A stretch of DNA of 64,000 nt from contig CANQTH010000005.1 in NCBI GenBank assembly GCA_947626795.1, positions 1 through 64,000 of the forward strand. Direction: 5' to 3'. The DNA comes from an uncultured Lachnospiraceae bacterium (GTDB lineage Bacteria; Bacillota; Clostridia; Lachnospirales; Lachnospiraceae). Below, one piece after another: positions 26,407 through 36,500 of this stretch (positions are counted from its first letter, which is position 1; each line of letters opens with the position of its first letter). The notes under the pieces are model-generated. The model saw only the letters and a program-made list of their open reading frames with translations. It did not search any database and was not told where the DNA came from. The translations under genes were made by a program, and so were the position numbers.

Positions 26407-27279
26407 TTACATACCAAGGTTCGTAAATACCGGGACAATAACCATGATCAAGACGCCGATAAACATCACGGCCATCGGGGCAAGCAGCTTGCCTGCCGCT
26501 TTCTCCCCTTTCCTGCGGACGTCCTGTTTCCTTGCCTCCCAGACCTCCCTGCTCTGCTGCTGCAGGGTAATGGACAGATCCGCATTCCCCTTTTCCAGCC
26601 CCTGGATGATCGTTGATGAAAATTTCCGGATTTCCGGAACCACGCAGCGATTCCCAAACCTGCGCATCGCTTCCATCTCCGACACCCCGTTATTCATATC
26701 CTCCAGGCTTCTGCGCATCTCCTGGTACAAAATGTCCTCACGGTCAGACGCAACCGTCTCCCAAGCCTCGCGCAGCATCATCCCAGCGTTTGTCAAAAGC
26801 GCAAGTTCTGAGAGCGCGTCCGCAAAGTCCCCCATCATTTCCTCCGAACGCTTTTGTATCTTCTGCTCGGCATTTGATCCGTAATAGTAATATGCCAGGC
26901 CGGCAAACAATAGCATCACGCCCATAATTGTCAAATCCTGCGTCAATCCATAGACGATGAACGCCACGACCACCAGAAGCATCGCATATGTCATCTTCTG
27001 GGCATAGATCACCCGCAAGTAAAATTCCGTATATTTTTTTCCATATAAGATCTCGACCTGCTGCCGCAGCTTTCGGTCTTTTTTATTCTTGTATGTTTTC
27101 CCCGCAAGTTCCCAAAAAGCATATCCGGTCGAATAAATCTGGCAAAGCGGGTACTCCTTTTCATCTAAAGACACAAAAAGCTGCCCATACTTTTTCCCGT
27201 AAAAGAACAAAAACAGCCAGACCAGCAAAAGCACGATCCCAATGGCAAGGATTGCCATATCTCGTATTGGAAGCGCCAT
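26407..27279 (-). CDS. TadC-like inner-membrane platform protein
   Basis: The 290-residue protein (ATG 27279 after a G-rich ribosome site) is a T2SS F-domain protein with an N-terminal span, a cytoplasmic F domain containing ALSELALLTNAGMMLREAW, and C-terminal membrane spans. TadB and TadC form the paired platform driven by TadA. It follows tadB with a 13-base gap. Confidence 0.92.
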   Translation of the reverse strand: MALPIRDMAILAIGIVLLLVWLFLFFYGKKYGQLFVSLDEKEYPLCQIYSTGYAFWELAGKTYKNKKDRKLRQQVEILYGKKYTEFYLRVIYAQKMTYAMLLVVVAFIVYGLTQDLTIMGVMLLFAGLAYYYYGSNAEQKIQKRSEEMMGDFADALSELALLTNAGMMLREAWETVASDREDILYQEMRRSLEDMNNGVSEMEAMRRFGNRCVVPEIRKFSSTIIQGLEKGNADLSITLQQQSREVWEARKQDVRRKGEKAAGKLLAPMAVMFIGVLIMVIVPVFTNLGM

Positions 27280-27292
27280 TTCCCATCCCCCC

Positions 27293-28171
27293 CTAAATCT
27301 TAATATCCAAAATTTTCTGTCCCAATATATATGCGCCCACAAAGCATACCACCCCGAGCGTTGTAGAAATAACGCCTGTCAATGTCGCAAAATTCTCTGC
27401 AAATTCCGGGCTTGTCCCCTTGATCAGGCCTACCAGTATGATCGGCATCACGACCATGATATTTTGCTCCATCTTATTGGAAGAGACCATTGTCTCAATA
27501 TCCTCGCGGATCTCCATTTTCTGGCTCAGGATGCTGTGCGTATTTTGGATGATATCGCGGATGTTCCCGCCTTTGCGGTAACTTACGCGGAATACCTGGG
27601 CAAAATTCATGATATCGTCATTCCCGCTCCGGACTCCAAAATCATACAGCAGGTCTTCGATCGCCACATTATTCTGCACCCCGTTGATGATCACTTCCAC
27701 TTCCCGCAATATGTATGCATCCTCTTCATACTGCATTTTTAAATCTTCCTGCACATTCAGGAAAGAATCCATGACGTTATTCCCAGCCCCCAAAGACGTC
27801 GTCAGCCCTTCCAACATGCTGCGGAACTGCTCATTTAGCTCCCTCTTTCGCTTTTCCAATATCTGTTTTGTTCGGATCGGGAGAAAAAACCTTCCGGCAA
27901 GAATTCCAACGATCCCCATCACCGCTGCGTTCAATATATAGGTAAGCGCCGTTGGATTTCCATATTCATCTTTTCCTAGCCCGCCGTAAAACAGATACCC
28001 GACAGCGGCTCCTACCACGAAGCCCAACAGGAAATATCCGATTTTTTCCAATGCACCCATATAATACACTTTGTAATTCAACGTCTGCATATTTGTGGCA
28101 GACAGATAATACTGCGGTTCTAATTCCTTCTTTTCCTTTTGTTTCTTTTTTCTTTTCTTTTTTTCCTTCAT
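27293..28171 (-). CDS. TadB-like inner-membrane platform protein
   Basis: The 292-residue protein has a Lys/Glu-rich start (KEKKKRKKKQKEKKE), membrane spans, and a T2SS F domain with LEGLTTSLGAGNNVMDSF and a long helical region (EEDAYILREVEVIING). It is the second F-domain protein of the Tad machine and lies 10 bases after tadA. Confidence 0.92.
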   Translation of the reverse strand: MKEKKKRKKKQKEKKELEPQYYLSATNMQTLNYKVYYMGALEKIGYFLLGFVVGAAVGYLFYGGLGKDEYGNPTALTYILNAAVMGIVGILAGRFFLPIRTKQILEKRKRELNEQFRSMLEGLTTSLGAGNNVMDSFLNVQEDLKMQYEEDAYILREVEVIINGVQNNVAIEDLLYDFGVRSGNDDIMNFAQVFRVSYRKGGNIRDIIQNTHSILSQKMEIREDIETMVSSNKMEQNIMVVMPIILVGLIKGTSPEFAENFATLTGVISTTLGVVCFVGAYILGQKILDIKI

Positions 28172-28181
28172 CGCCCGTCTC

Positions 28182-29426
28182 CTATATCTCTTCTTTAATT
28201 CCAGCCAACTGCAGCTTCCAGTTATGCACCATCTTATTCTTTGTACGATTCAATGACCCAGACACTTTCTCCAAAGAGCTTTTTTCATCTTCTTCAAAGA
28301 CATAAAGGGGATTCAACAGGATTTCCCCATTTTCATATCCGACAACTTCCGTAATCTCCATGGTCTTCCGGGAATGATCCCTAAGACGCGACAGATGGAT
28401 CATGATATCCACAGCCGAAGCGATCTGCTGCCGGATCGCCTCCAATGGAAGGCCTGCCGATCCCTGCAGCACCATTGTCTCCAAACGGCTTAACATATCA
28501 TGGGTAGAATTGGCGTGTCCCGTGCTAAGGGATCCATCATGGCCCGTATTCATCGCCTGCAGCATATCCAACGCTTCCCCGCCGCGCACCTCGCCTACCA
28601 CAATGCGTTCCGGACGCATACGCAGCGAAGATTTGATCAGGTCACGGATCGTAATCGCCCCTGTCCCAGCCGAATTGGCATTCCTCGTTTCCAGGCTCAC
28701 CAAATTATCCACCCCTGTGATCTGCAGCTCAGCCGAATCTTCAATCGTGATAATGCGCTCGTCTTTTGGAATATAATTTGATAAGGCGTTTAGGAACGTC
28801 GTCTTCCCTGAACCCGTTCCCCCGCAAATGAAAATGTTGTATTTCGCCTTTACCAACAGACGCAGCTTCTCCGCAATCTCTCTCGTAAGCGAGCCATACG
28901 AGATTAATTTTTCAATTGTCATCGGCGTTTTTGAAAATTTACGTATCGTCATAGTCGGCCCGCATAAAGCTATGGGCGGAAGCACCACGTTCACGCGGGA
29001 GCCATCCGGCAGCCTTGTATCTACGATCGGGTTTGCCTGATTGACCTCTCTCCCCGCCAATCCGACGATCCGCTGGATAATATCCTCCAGCCGCCTCTGG
29101 CTCTCAAATTTCTTTTCCAGCCTTACGACTTTCCCATTCTTCTCAATAAAAATATTCTCATGACCATTGATCATGACTTCCGTGATCGTGTCATCCGAGA
29201 TAATGCTGTCCAAAAGCCCAAATCCGCGGATAGAGCTATATACCTGCTTGACAATGGAAAGCCTCTGCCCAATCGGCATATAAGCCCCTGCCAACCTTTG
29301 AAACACAATTTCCTCGACTTTATTTTCCAGTTCCTCGTCGCTTAGCTTGCTCAAAGGGAAATTCTCACTGATGTATTGTTTGATTTCCGCTATCAGCTTT
29401 TGTTCCTGCTCAAAATTCCCTTCCAT
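28182..29426 (-). CDS. tadA: Tad/CpaF-type secretion ATPase
   Basis: The hexameric ATPase that powers pilus assembly. The 414-residue protein has Walker A GGTGSGKTT (about 200), RPERIVVGEVRGGEALDML (Walker B/Asp box) and STGHANS (His box). The N-terminal helical domain is of CpaF type. ATG 29426 is preferred; a TTG six bases upstream has no useful ribosome site. Length and motifs are normal, so activity is expected. Confidence 0.95.
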   Translation of the reverse strand: MEGNFEQEQKLIAEIKQYISENFPLSKLSDEELENKVEEIVFQRLAGAYMPIGQRLSIVKQVYSSIRGFGLLDSIISDDTITEVMINGHENIFIEKNGKVVRLEKKFESQRRLEDIIQRIVGLAGREVNQANPIVDTRLPDGSRVNVVLPPIALCGPTMTIRKFSKTPMTIEKLISYGSLTREIAEKLRLLVKAKYNIFICGGTGSGKTTFLNALSNYIPKDERIITIEDSAELQITGVDNLVSLETRNANSAGTGAITIRDLIKSSLRMRPERIVVGEVRGGEALDMLQAMNTGHDGSLSTGHANSTHDMLSRLETMVLQGSAGLPLEAIRQQIASAVDIMIHLSRLRDHSRKTMEITEVVGYENGEILLNPLYVFEEDEKSSLEKVSGSLNRTKNKMVHNWKLQLAGIKEEI

Positions 29427-29465
29427 TTGCAACTATCCCCTGCCTTCCTTCATCGCGATACGCCC

Positions 29466-30530
29466 TTAGAGCAGCTTTGTAAACAAATCCATCTTGGATA
29501 TTTCTTTCGCTATCGCCGCTTCCTTTGCCCCTTTAAAATTTTGGATCCCGCCAATCCCAGGAAGAGGGATATCTTCCAGTGTCTCCCCCGTCTGGCTATG
29601 AAACCGATTGTATAGGAGCATCATCTTATGCGTAACCCGAACCTCCCCTTGCTGCTCCAAAATGCCCAATGCATTGTACACCTTGCGGATCTTCATATTT
29701 GCGTTCTGACTGCCATTTGAGACTAAGACGATCCCATCCGACCGCCTCATGACTTCCATCTCAAATGAATCAAAGGAAAAATCCGAGTCAAGAATGATGT
29801 GATCATAATTTTCCCCCAACTGGATCTGGGTTAGAAGAGCTTCCACATCCTCTTTTTTCATTTCAAGCCGATCCAGGACAATCTTGCATTCTGACAAAAA
29901 GCATACGCCGCTCTTATCTTGCTTTACAATCCCTTCAAGCTTTAATGCCAGATTTGACTTTTGGCTTTTGATCGCATAAAGCATATCGCTTAAATCCCCT
30001 TGCCCCATGCCCTGGAAAAAAGTCTCTACGCTCCCATACTTCTCCAGATTCAAATACAAAACGCGCTTTCCCATCCTTGCCAAAAACATCGCGCCAGCCG
30101 CCGCTGCCGTGGAACAGCCTACCCCTCCCGCAGGGGAGAGGAAGCTGATGACCTTTGCGCTGGCGTCTCCGCCGTTCTTTGACGTGACAATGTCTCCCGC
30201 AACCTCCGAATAAAGGCTGATAATCTGTTTGTATATCAAATCTATCTTTTGGAATTTGCAGATCGCATGGCACTGATTGATATTCTCAACATCCGGCGTG
30301 TCTACAAACCATGCAAACGCGCAGCGTTCCGGGAGCATCTCCGGCGTAATCTGGTATTCTTCCCCTGCCAGCAAAACATTGATCTTTGCTTCACGGGCCG
30401 TTTTTATCGCCATGTCCTTCTCTGTAAAAGAATAAATCTCCAGCTTATCCGCATACTTGTTATTAAATGCAGAAACGATCCGTTGCAAATATACCGTGTC
30501 TTTCTCTAAAATCGCTAATTTTATCTTCAT
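29466..30530 (-). CDS. CpaE-like MinD-family ATPase
   Basis: The 354-residue protein has a response-receiver-like N-terminal part and a MinD/ParA domain with a deviant Walker A (SPAGGVGCST, near residue 132). The usual lysine of the deviant motif (KGGxGKT) is replaced by Gly/Cys, which is common in CpaE/TadZ members of Firmicutes, so ATP binding may be weak. It is the localisation or anchor factor of the Tad machine. It is the first pilus gene after the giant surface protein gene. Confidence 0.9.
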   Translation of the reverse strand: MKIKLAILEKDTVYLQRIVSAFNNKYADKLEIYSFTEKDMAIKTAREAKINVLLAGEEYQITPEMLPERCAFAWFVDTPDVENINQCHAICKFQKIDLIYKQIISLYSEVAGDIVTSKNGGDASAKVISFLSPAGGVGCSTAAAAGAMFLARMGKRVLYLNLEKYGSVETFFQGMGQGDLSDMLYAIKSQKSNLALKLEGIVKQDKSGVCFLSECKIVLDRLEMKKEDVEALLTQIQLGENYDHIILDSDFSFDSFEMEVMRRSDGIVLVSNGSQNANMKIRKVYNALGILEQQGEVRVTHKMMLLYNRFHSQTGETLEDIPLPGIGGIQNFKGAKEAAIAKEISKMDLFTKLL

Positions 30531-30557
30531 TGCATATGCCCTCTTTGAAACCCAAAT

Positions 30558-33500
30558 TTACTTTTGTTTCTTACGCCTCCTGATGAAGACAACATACCCC
30601 GCGCTTACGCAGATCGCCGCCAGCACGGCCGTCCCGATCAGCGCGGCCTTATTGTTGATAAACTGCACCAGCACGTTCGTCGTCAGCAGGCAGCGTATGG
30701 TATCGCTCTCCTTGCGGTTCCCCGCCTTGTCCACGGCCACGAACCGCAGGTTCTGCCAGTCGGAAGCAGCCTTTAAGACATAACTCATAATCCCGTCCTT
30801 TTTCGCAAGATCCTCCTGCGTCCAAGTCTGGACCGGATTCCCGCTGCCGTTTAAGTACACTTCCACAAAGTCGATCGCGATATTGTCCTGGCTGTCAACC
30901 TTCACTTCCCGCTGCGCTTCCACATACTGCCCGTTGTCCTCCACCCCGGTCGGCACGATCGTCGGGGCAGTCTTGTCGATGACAAACTCGACTTCCTTGC
31001 CATAATCCTCAGTCCGGGCCGTCCGGTTCGTCATCTCGTTCTTCGCGGCGTCCTTGGAAAGCACCGTCACGACGTACGCGCCCTCATCCTGGAAATTGTC
31101 CGCATGGATCGTGTAAGTGTATTCTTTCCAGGAGGAGTACTCCGTCCCCGCTTCCTTGACGTCGTAGTCTTTCTTTTCTTCCAGGGACGTCATCTCCCCG
31201 TCGCGGCTGCAGGTGATGCCTTCCGTCTCCAGCGCGTTCACGTTGATCTCGTTGATCACGACGTCCTCTTCCTCATTGGAATAATAGTCGTTCACCAGCT
31301 TCTGCGTCCCTTTGCCCAACACATAGTTGGAGCCGTAGCGGTTTACCGAGAACACCTTCGTGGCTTCTTTGCTGTTGCCCGCCATGTCCGTCACTTCCGC
31401 CGTCAGGGTATACACGTCGTCGGTTTCCACCGTGTGCGCGAAATCCCCCAATCGGATGCTTCCGCCGTGCGCCACGCGCGAAAGGCTTCCCGTCAGGTCT
31501 TTTTCCTCATGCTTGCACCCTTTTAACGTGATCTTCACGCTGTCCGCGTCGCAGTTCACGTCGCTGAAGGAAACGCCCGGCGCGACAGTCTCGCTGTACG
31601 CGCTCTTGTCCTCTACGTCCGTAATCTCGATCTCCGGCTCCGTGGTGTCCACCACGAACTTCGTCCCCGCATATTGTTCCATCTCGTTGGCGGCCATATC
31701 CTGCCCGGAGACGCTTAATACATAATCGCCGTCGGAGCTGTAATCGATCGTCGCCGTATGCACGTCGCCCGTTCCGCTCCAGCTAAGCCCCGCCGGGGCC
31801 TGGATCGGCGAGCCGTCCAGCTCCGCGGCCTGCGTCACCTCTATGCCTGACTCGTCGAAATTATGCTCCGTCACCGTGATCGTCGCCACGCACCCATCCT
31901 TGTAATAGATGCCGTTCGACAATCCGTCCGTGCTGTACGAAACTTCGATCTCCGGCTTCGTCTGGTCGATGGTGAACTCGTCCGTGTTCCCATAGGAAGC
32001 CGTATGCGCGGCCTTGTCCGCCGCTCCCATCGTAAACGTGTAATCGCCGTCCTCGGAATACGTGATCCTGCAGGTATGCGTCGCGCGGTCCGTCCCTGCT
32101 TCCCCGCCATGCGTCCATGTGCCGTATGCCGGGACGCTCCCTTCGGAATTGGAAAGGCGCATCTGCATATTCGTGGCTTCCTCGTCAAAGTTGCGCTCCG
32201 TCACCGTGATGACCGCCGTCCTGTCCTTGTTATAATACTTGTCATGGGACGCGTCGTTCTCCTGGTAAGTGACCTCTATCCTCGGCTGCGTCTTGTCGAT
32301 GCTGAACACAAGCCCGTTGCCGTCATTGTATTCCGTCTCATTGCCCGCGCGGTCCGTCAGCTTGACCTTCAGCCGGATGTTGTTGCTGTTATTATGCACG
32401 GTAATGTCCCGCTGGATCTTTGTCACGAGGTTCTCGTCCGTCTTTAAGACCTCCCAGCCCGGATCGGAAAGCTGCCCGTCCGCACTGACCGTCACCGCGC
32501 CGCTCGCATTGCTGCCGGAATCCTCATCCGACTCCACGCTCCACTCTACCTTGCTCAAACCGGAATGCACATCCTGCGCCGTGATGCGGAATGTCGTGTC
32601 CGCCGCGTACAGCGGCCTGCCGTCCGCATCACGGTAAGCCGTCTCCGGGCTTGAGACTGTGATCGTGGCCTCCGCCTTCTGCGCCTCGCTCTCATTTACC
32701 ACGCCGTCCGGCTGGTATTCCCTGCTCTCGTTCCCGACATGGTCTGCCGCATAGGCATAGATCTGGCCCTTGAACCCTGCCGGAACAGTGTATGTGACAA
32801 ACTGCCCGGTTTCCCCTGTCTGCAGTTCCGGCTCCACGGTCCGCCTTGTGCCGTCGACTCCCTCTAACCGCAAGAAGATCGAATCCAGCCCGGACGATCC
32901 GTTCACATTTTCATCCGTGGCCGTCACTTTCACGACGGTATTGCTTCGGAAATAATACCCGTAATCCATCTCGGCAACGGTCGGTTCCTTCCAATTTCCC
33001 TCCTGGTTCCCTTCGCCCGTAAATTCGATTGAAGTGATCCTTGGCTTCTCCCGGTCGATGCCGATGACCGGGGACGAGGCGGAAACGGTGTTGCCTGCAT
33101 AATCGAGCGCGGTCGCCCGGTACCTGTATTTCTCATTTTTATTGGCTTTCGTCGTGGTAACGAGGCGGTATTCCTGCAGATCCACTTCCCCGCGGTATCC
33201 ATAATTGACGGCAGCCTTGTTCTGCGTCTTCACATATTCTTCCAGATCATATTCCGCGCTGACGTCTTCTTTAAACATCCCGGTAATGCCGCCCATCGCA
33301 TAGGCCTCCGTCTGCACCTGGTACAGCCCGGCGCGGCCGTCTTTCGCCTGGAACGAGATCTTCACATTTCCGTTATACCATTCGACGTCGTTCTCCCGGT
33401 TTTCGTCCCCCATGTCGTCCAGGTAATATCCTTCGTCCTCTTCGTGAACCGCCGAGATGTCCGTATTGCGCTTTACGCCCTTTAAGATCGGGTTTGCCAT

Positions 33501-36500
33501 GTCCACCATGAAAATATTCTTCGAAGCCGACGCCTTGTTTCCCGCTAAGTCCGTCGCTTCCGCCAAAAAATTGTAAGCCGTATTGCCCGGGTAGAAAACG
33601 GTGCAGACGTGCGTCGTCTCATCGCTGACAGTGCCGTTCTCATATGCGAGGTACTCGTCCCATCCGGATATCTCCATGGCGCCTTCGCCCTCCTGGATCG
33701 CCTCCAGAACCTGGACGTTCGCGCGCTTTTCATCAAAATTCCGCTCCGTCACCGTGACAGTCGCGGTCCTGGCCTCGTTATAAAACTTCCGGTACGCGGC
33801 CTCTTTGTCCGGGCAGGACGACGCCTTCACGTCATACTCTACCTTGATCTCCGGCCTCGTCTTATCAATGCTGAAGGCAACCCGCTCCGTGTCCGTATAC
33901 CCTGCGCGGTCTGTAAAGGTGACTTCCAGCAGGATGTCGTTGCTGTTGTCGCTTACCGTAAGCGTTTTCTGCAGCTTCGTGATCAGGTTCTTATCCTTTT
34001 CCGCCTGCCATCCGGACGCATCCTTCGGCAACGCGCCGTCATCCCCGATCTCAAAGCTTCCTGATTCCAGCCTGTTATCTACCGTCGAGATCCCAGGCAG
34101 GACTCGCCATTCCACCTTCCTTATCCCGGAAAACGTATCTTCCACCGTGATCGGAATGCTGATGTCATTCTTGTAAAGGCTTAATCCATTCCCATCTTTT
34201 TCCTCTGTCTTGGGAAGCTCAGCCGTAAGGGAGGAGCTTTCCTTATGCTGCTCCCTCGTCTCCGCGATGATCCCGTCCGGATGCGCGAGCGCGCTCTTAT
34301 TGCCTACCTTGTCCTCCGTCCAGACATAGATCTGCCCGCGGAAGCCCTCCTCGATCTCGAAAAGGGTGAGTTCATAGGATTTTGTCCCGTTCCCATCGAC
34401 CGTCGGCTTCTCCGAACGCAGATCCTTTGTGCCGGAATCAACCTTCCCGTCCGCATAATGCTTCTCATAGGAAATGGTCAAAAGGCCTGACCCGTTATCT
34501 TCCGCTTTCACCGACACAGGCACCTTTCCCTTGACATAATGGCGGTATGTATTCCCTTCCGCGTCCGAATTTTCCAGGTCAAGGGACTCCCCGCCCAGCT
34601 TGATCTCCGTAATGGACGGCCGCTCTTCGTCGATCCCGATCACCTTCGTCACGTCCGAGCTTTTTGTTTCTCCCGCATAGTCCGACGCCGTGATGGCAAG
34701 CTGGTATTTCCCGCTCCCATTTGTCTTTGCGTAAGAGCTGATCGGCTCCGTATAGCCCTGTTTCCCAAAGGAGAGTTCTTTCCCGTCCGCTTCGCAGACA
34801 TGGTCTTCCTGCTGATAATTCTTCTCGCCAAACTCCCCGCTCTCCATATCCGCAAAATCATTCAGGCTGCCCGCGCCGTTTTCCGGCTTCCCGACCGTGA
34901 CGTCCATCAGGCCGGACACCTGATCCGCAATGGAATACGGGATCTTTACGTCCTGGTTGTACCATACGACGCCGTCTTCCTCGCCCGTCTGCGGGTAACG
35001 CACGAAATCCCCGCTTTCCTCGCCCGCTTTCTCAATTTCCCCGAACGCGATCTCCGGATCCGTCTGGTCTACCGTAAAGATATCCGCCCCGTCCTGTTCC
35101 GGATAATAAGCCGTGTTCCCAAGCTCATCTTTCACTTCTAACGCAAAGCGGTACGTATCGTCTCCCGGATACGTCACGGTATAGGAATTTGCGCCAGCTT
35201 CCTGAACGGTCGCTTTCCCGCTCGCTGCTTCCCCGCCTTCCTCAAATTCCTTCGCGTACCGGACTGACGCTTCTAAGCCCGCCTGATCCAGATCGACCGT
35301 ATGCAGGTCGGATACGGAGACAGTCGCCGTACGCGTCTTGTCGTAAAATTGCTTCCGGTAGAGGTATCCTACCGGGTCGTTGTTCACGTCGTATTCCACC
35401 TTGATCTCAGGGGCCTTGTTATCCACGCCAAACGGCTTGCTCGCGGAAAACGTAAACCCGGCGCGGTCCGTCAGCGTCACTTTCAGCGTGAGCGAATCGC
35501 TCTCGTAGCCGTCCTCCCACTTTATATTAAGCGTCCCCTGCGCGTCCGTGAGAAGCTCCGCAGCTCCTGACGTCCCTGTTTTTTCCCAATTCCCGTCGGA
35601 CGCCGTATCCACATTCCCGCTGACTTCTACCGCGTCCCTGCCAAAGCCCGAGTTCCCGTTGGCGTCCGCTTTTCCGCTCGCCACCGTCTCGTCCTTGCCT
35701 TCTATGACTTCCCAGGTGATGCTGCTCAGCCCGGCATACCGCTCCCATACCTTGATCTGCACCCCTTCTAAGTCGTGCGTTTTCCCATTTCCATGGCTGT
35801 ATACGGGAATCCCTTCCGCCGTTTTGCTCCCTGTCTCGGGCATCACGATCTCAATCCCCGCGTTGTCCTCATGCAATGCGCTGTCCTCCACGACGATGCC
35901 ATCCGGATGCTCTTCATCGCTCTCGTTCCCTACGTTGTCCTTCGCCGTCACATAGATCTGCCCTTTGAAGCCTGCTTTCAGTTCAAACGACGCGTTGTCC
36001 TTCCCTGCCGGGACAGCGACTGAAACCGGCTCCACATCTTCCTTTTCTTTCCCGAGCGGCACCGCGCGGTAGCAGATCTCCTTCACGCCGGAAGACGCCG
36101 CCCCGCCGTCAGCCCCTCTGTCTGACACATTCACTGTCACTGTGACCGAATCCTTAAAATAATACCCGTACAGCGTCTGGTTGGAGCTGGAATACGTCCA
36201 TCCGCTCTCCTTTGAGAATACGATCTTCGTGACGGTCGGCTCCGTCCGGTCGATCTTCACCGAAAATTCCGCCGCTTCCGACACATTCCCGGCCTGATCC
36301 TCTGTCCACGCCACGTACGTCCGGTTGCACGCTTCCGTAAATTTCACCGAATACGTCCCGTCTAAGGAAGGCTCCGCTTTTGTCCCGTCTTTCAGTTCCA
36401 CGGATCCTTTTTTCCCTTCTTTATAATATACGGCCGCGATCCCCGCATTTTGCTTTCCTGCCGTATCCTCCGGCTCGAATGTCACGGTCACGTCCTCGTT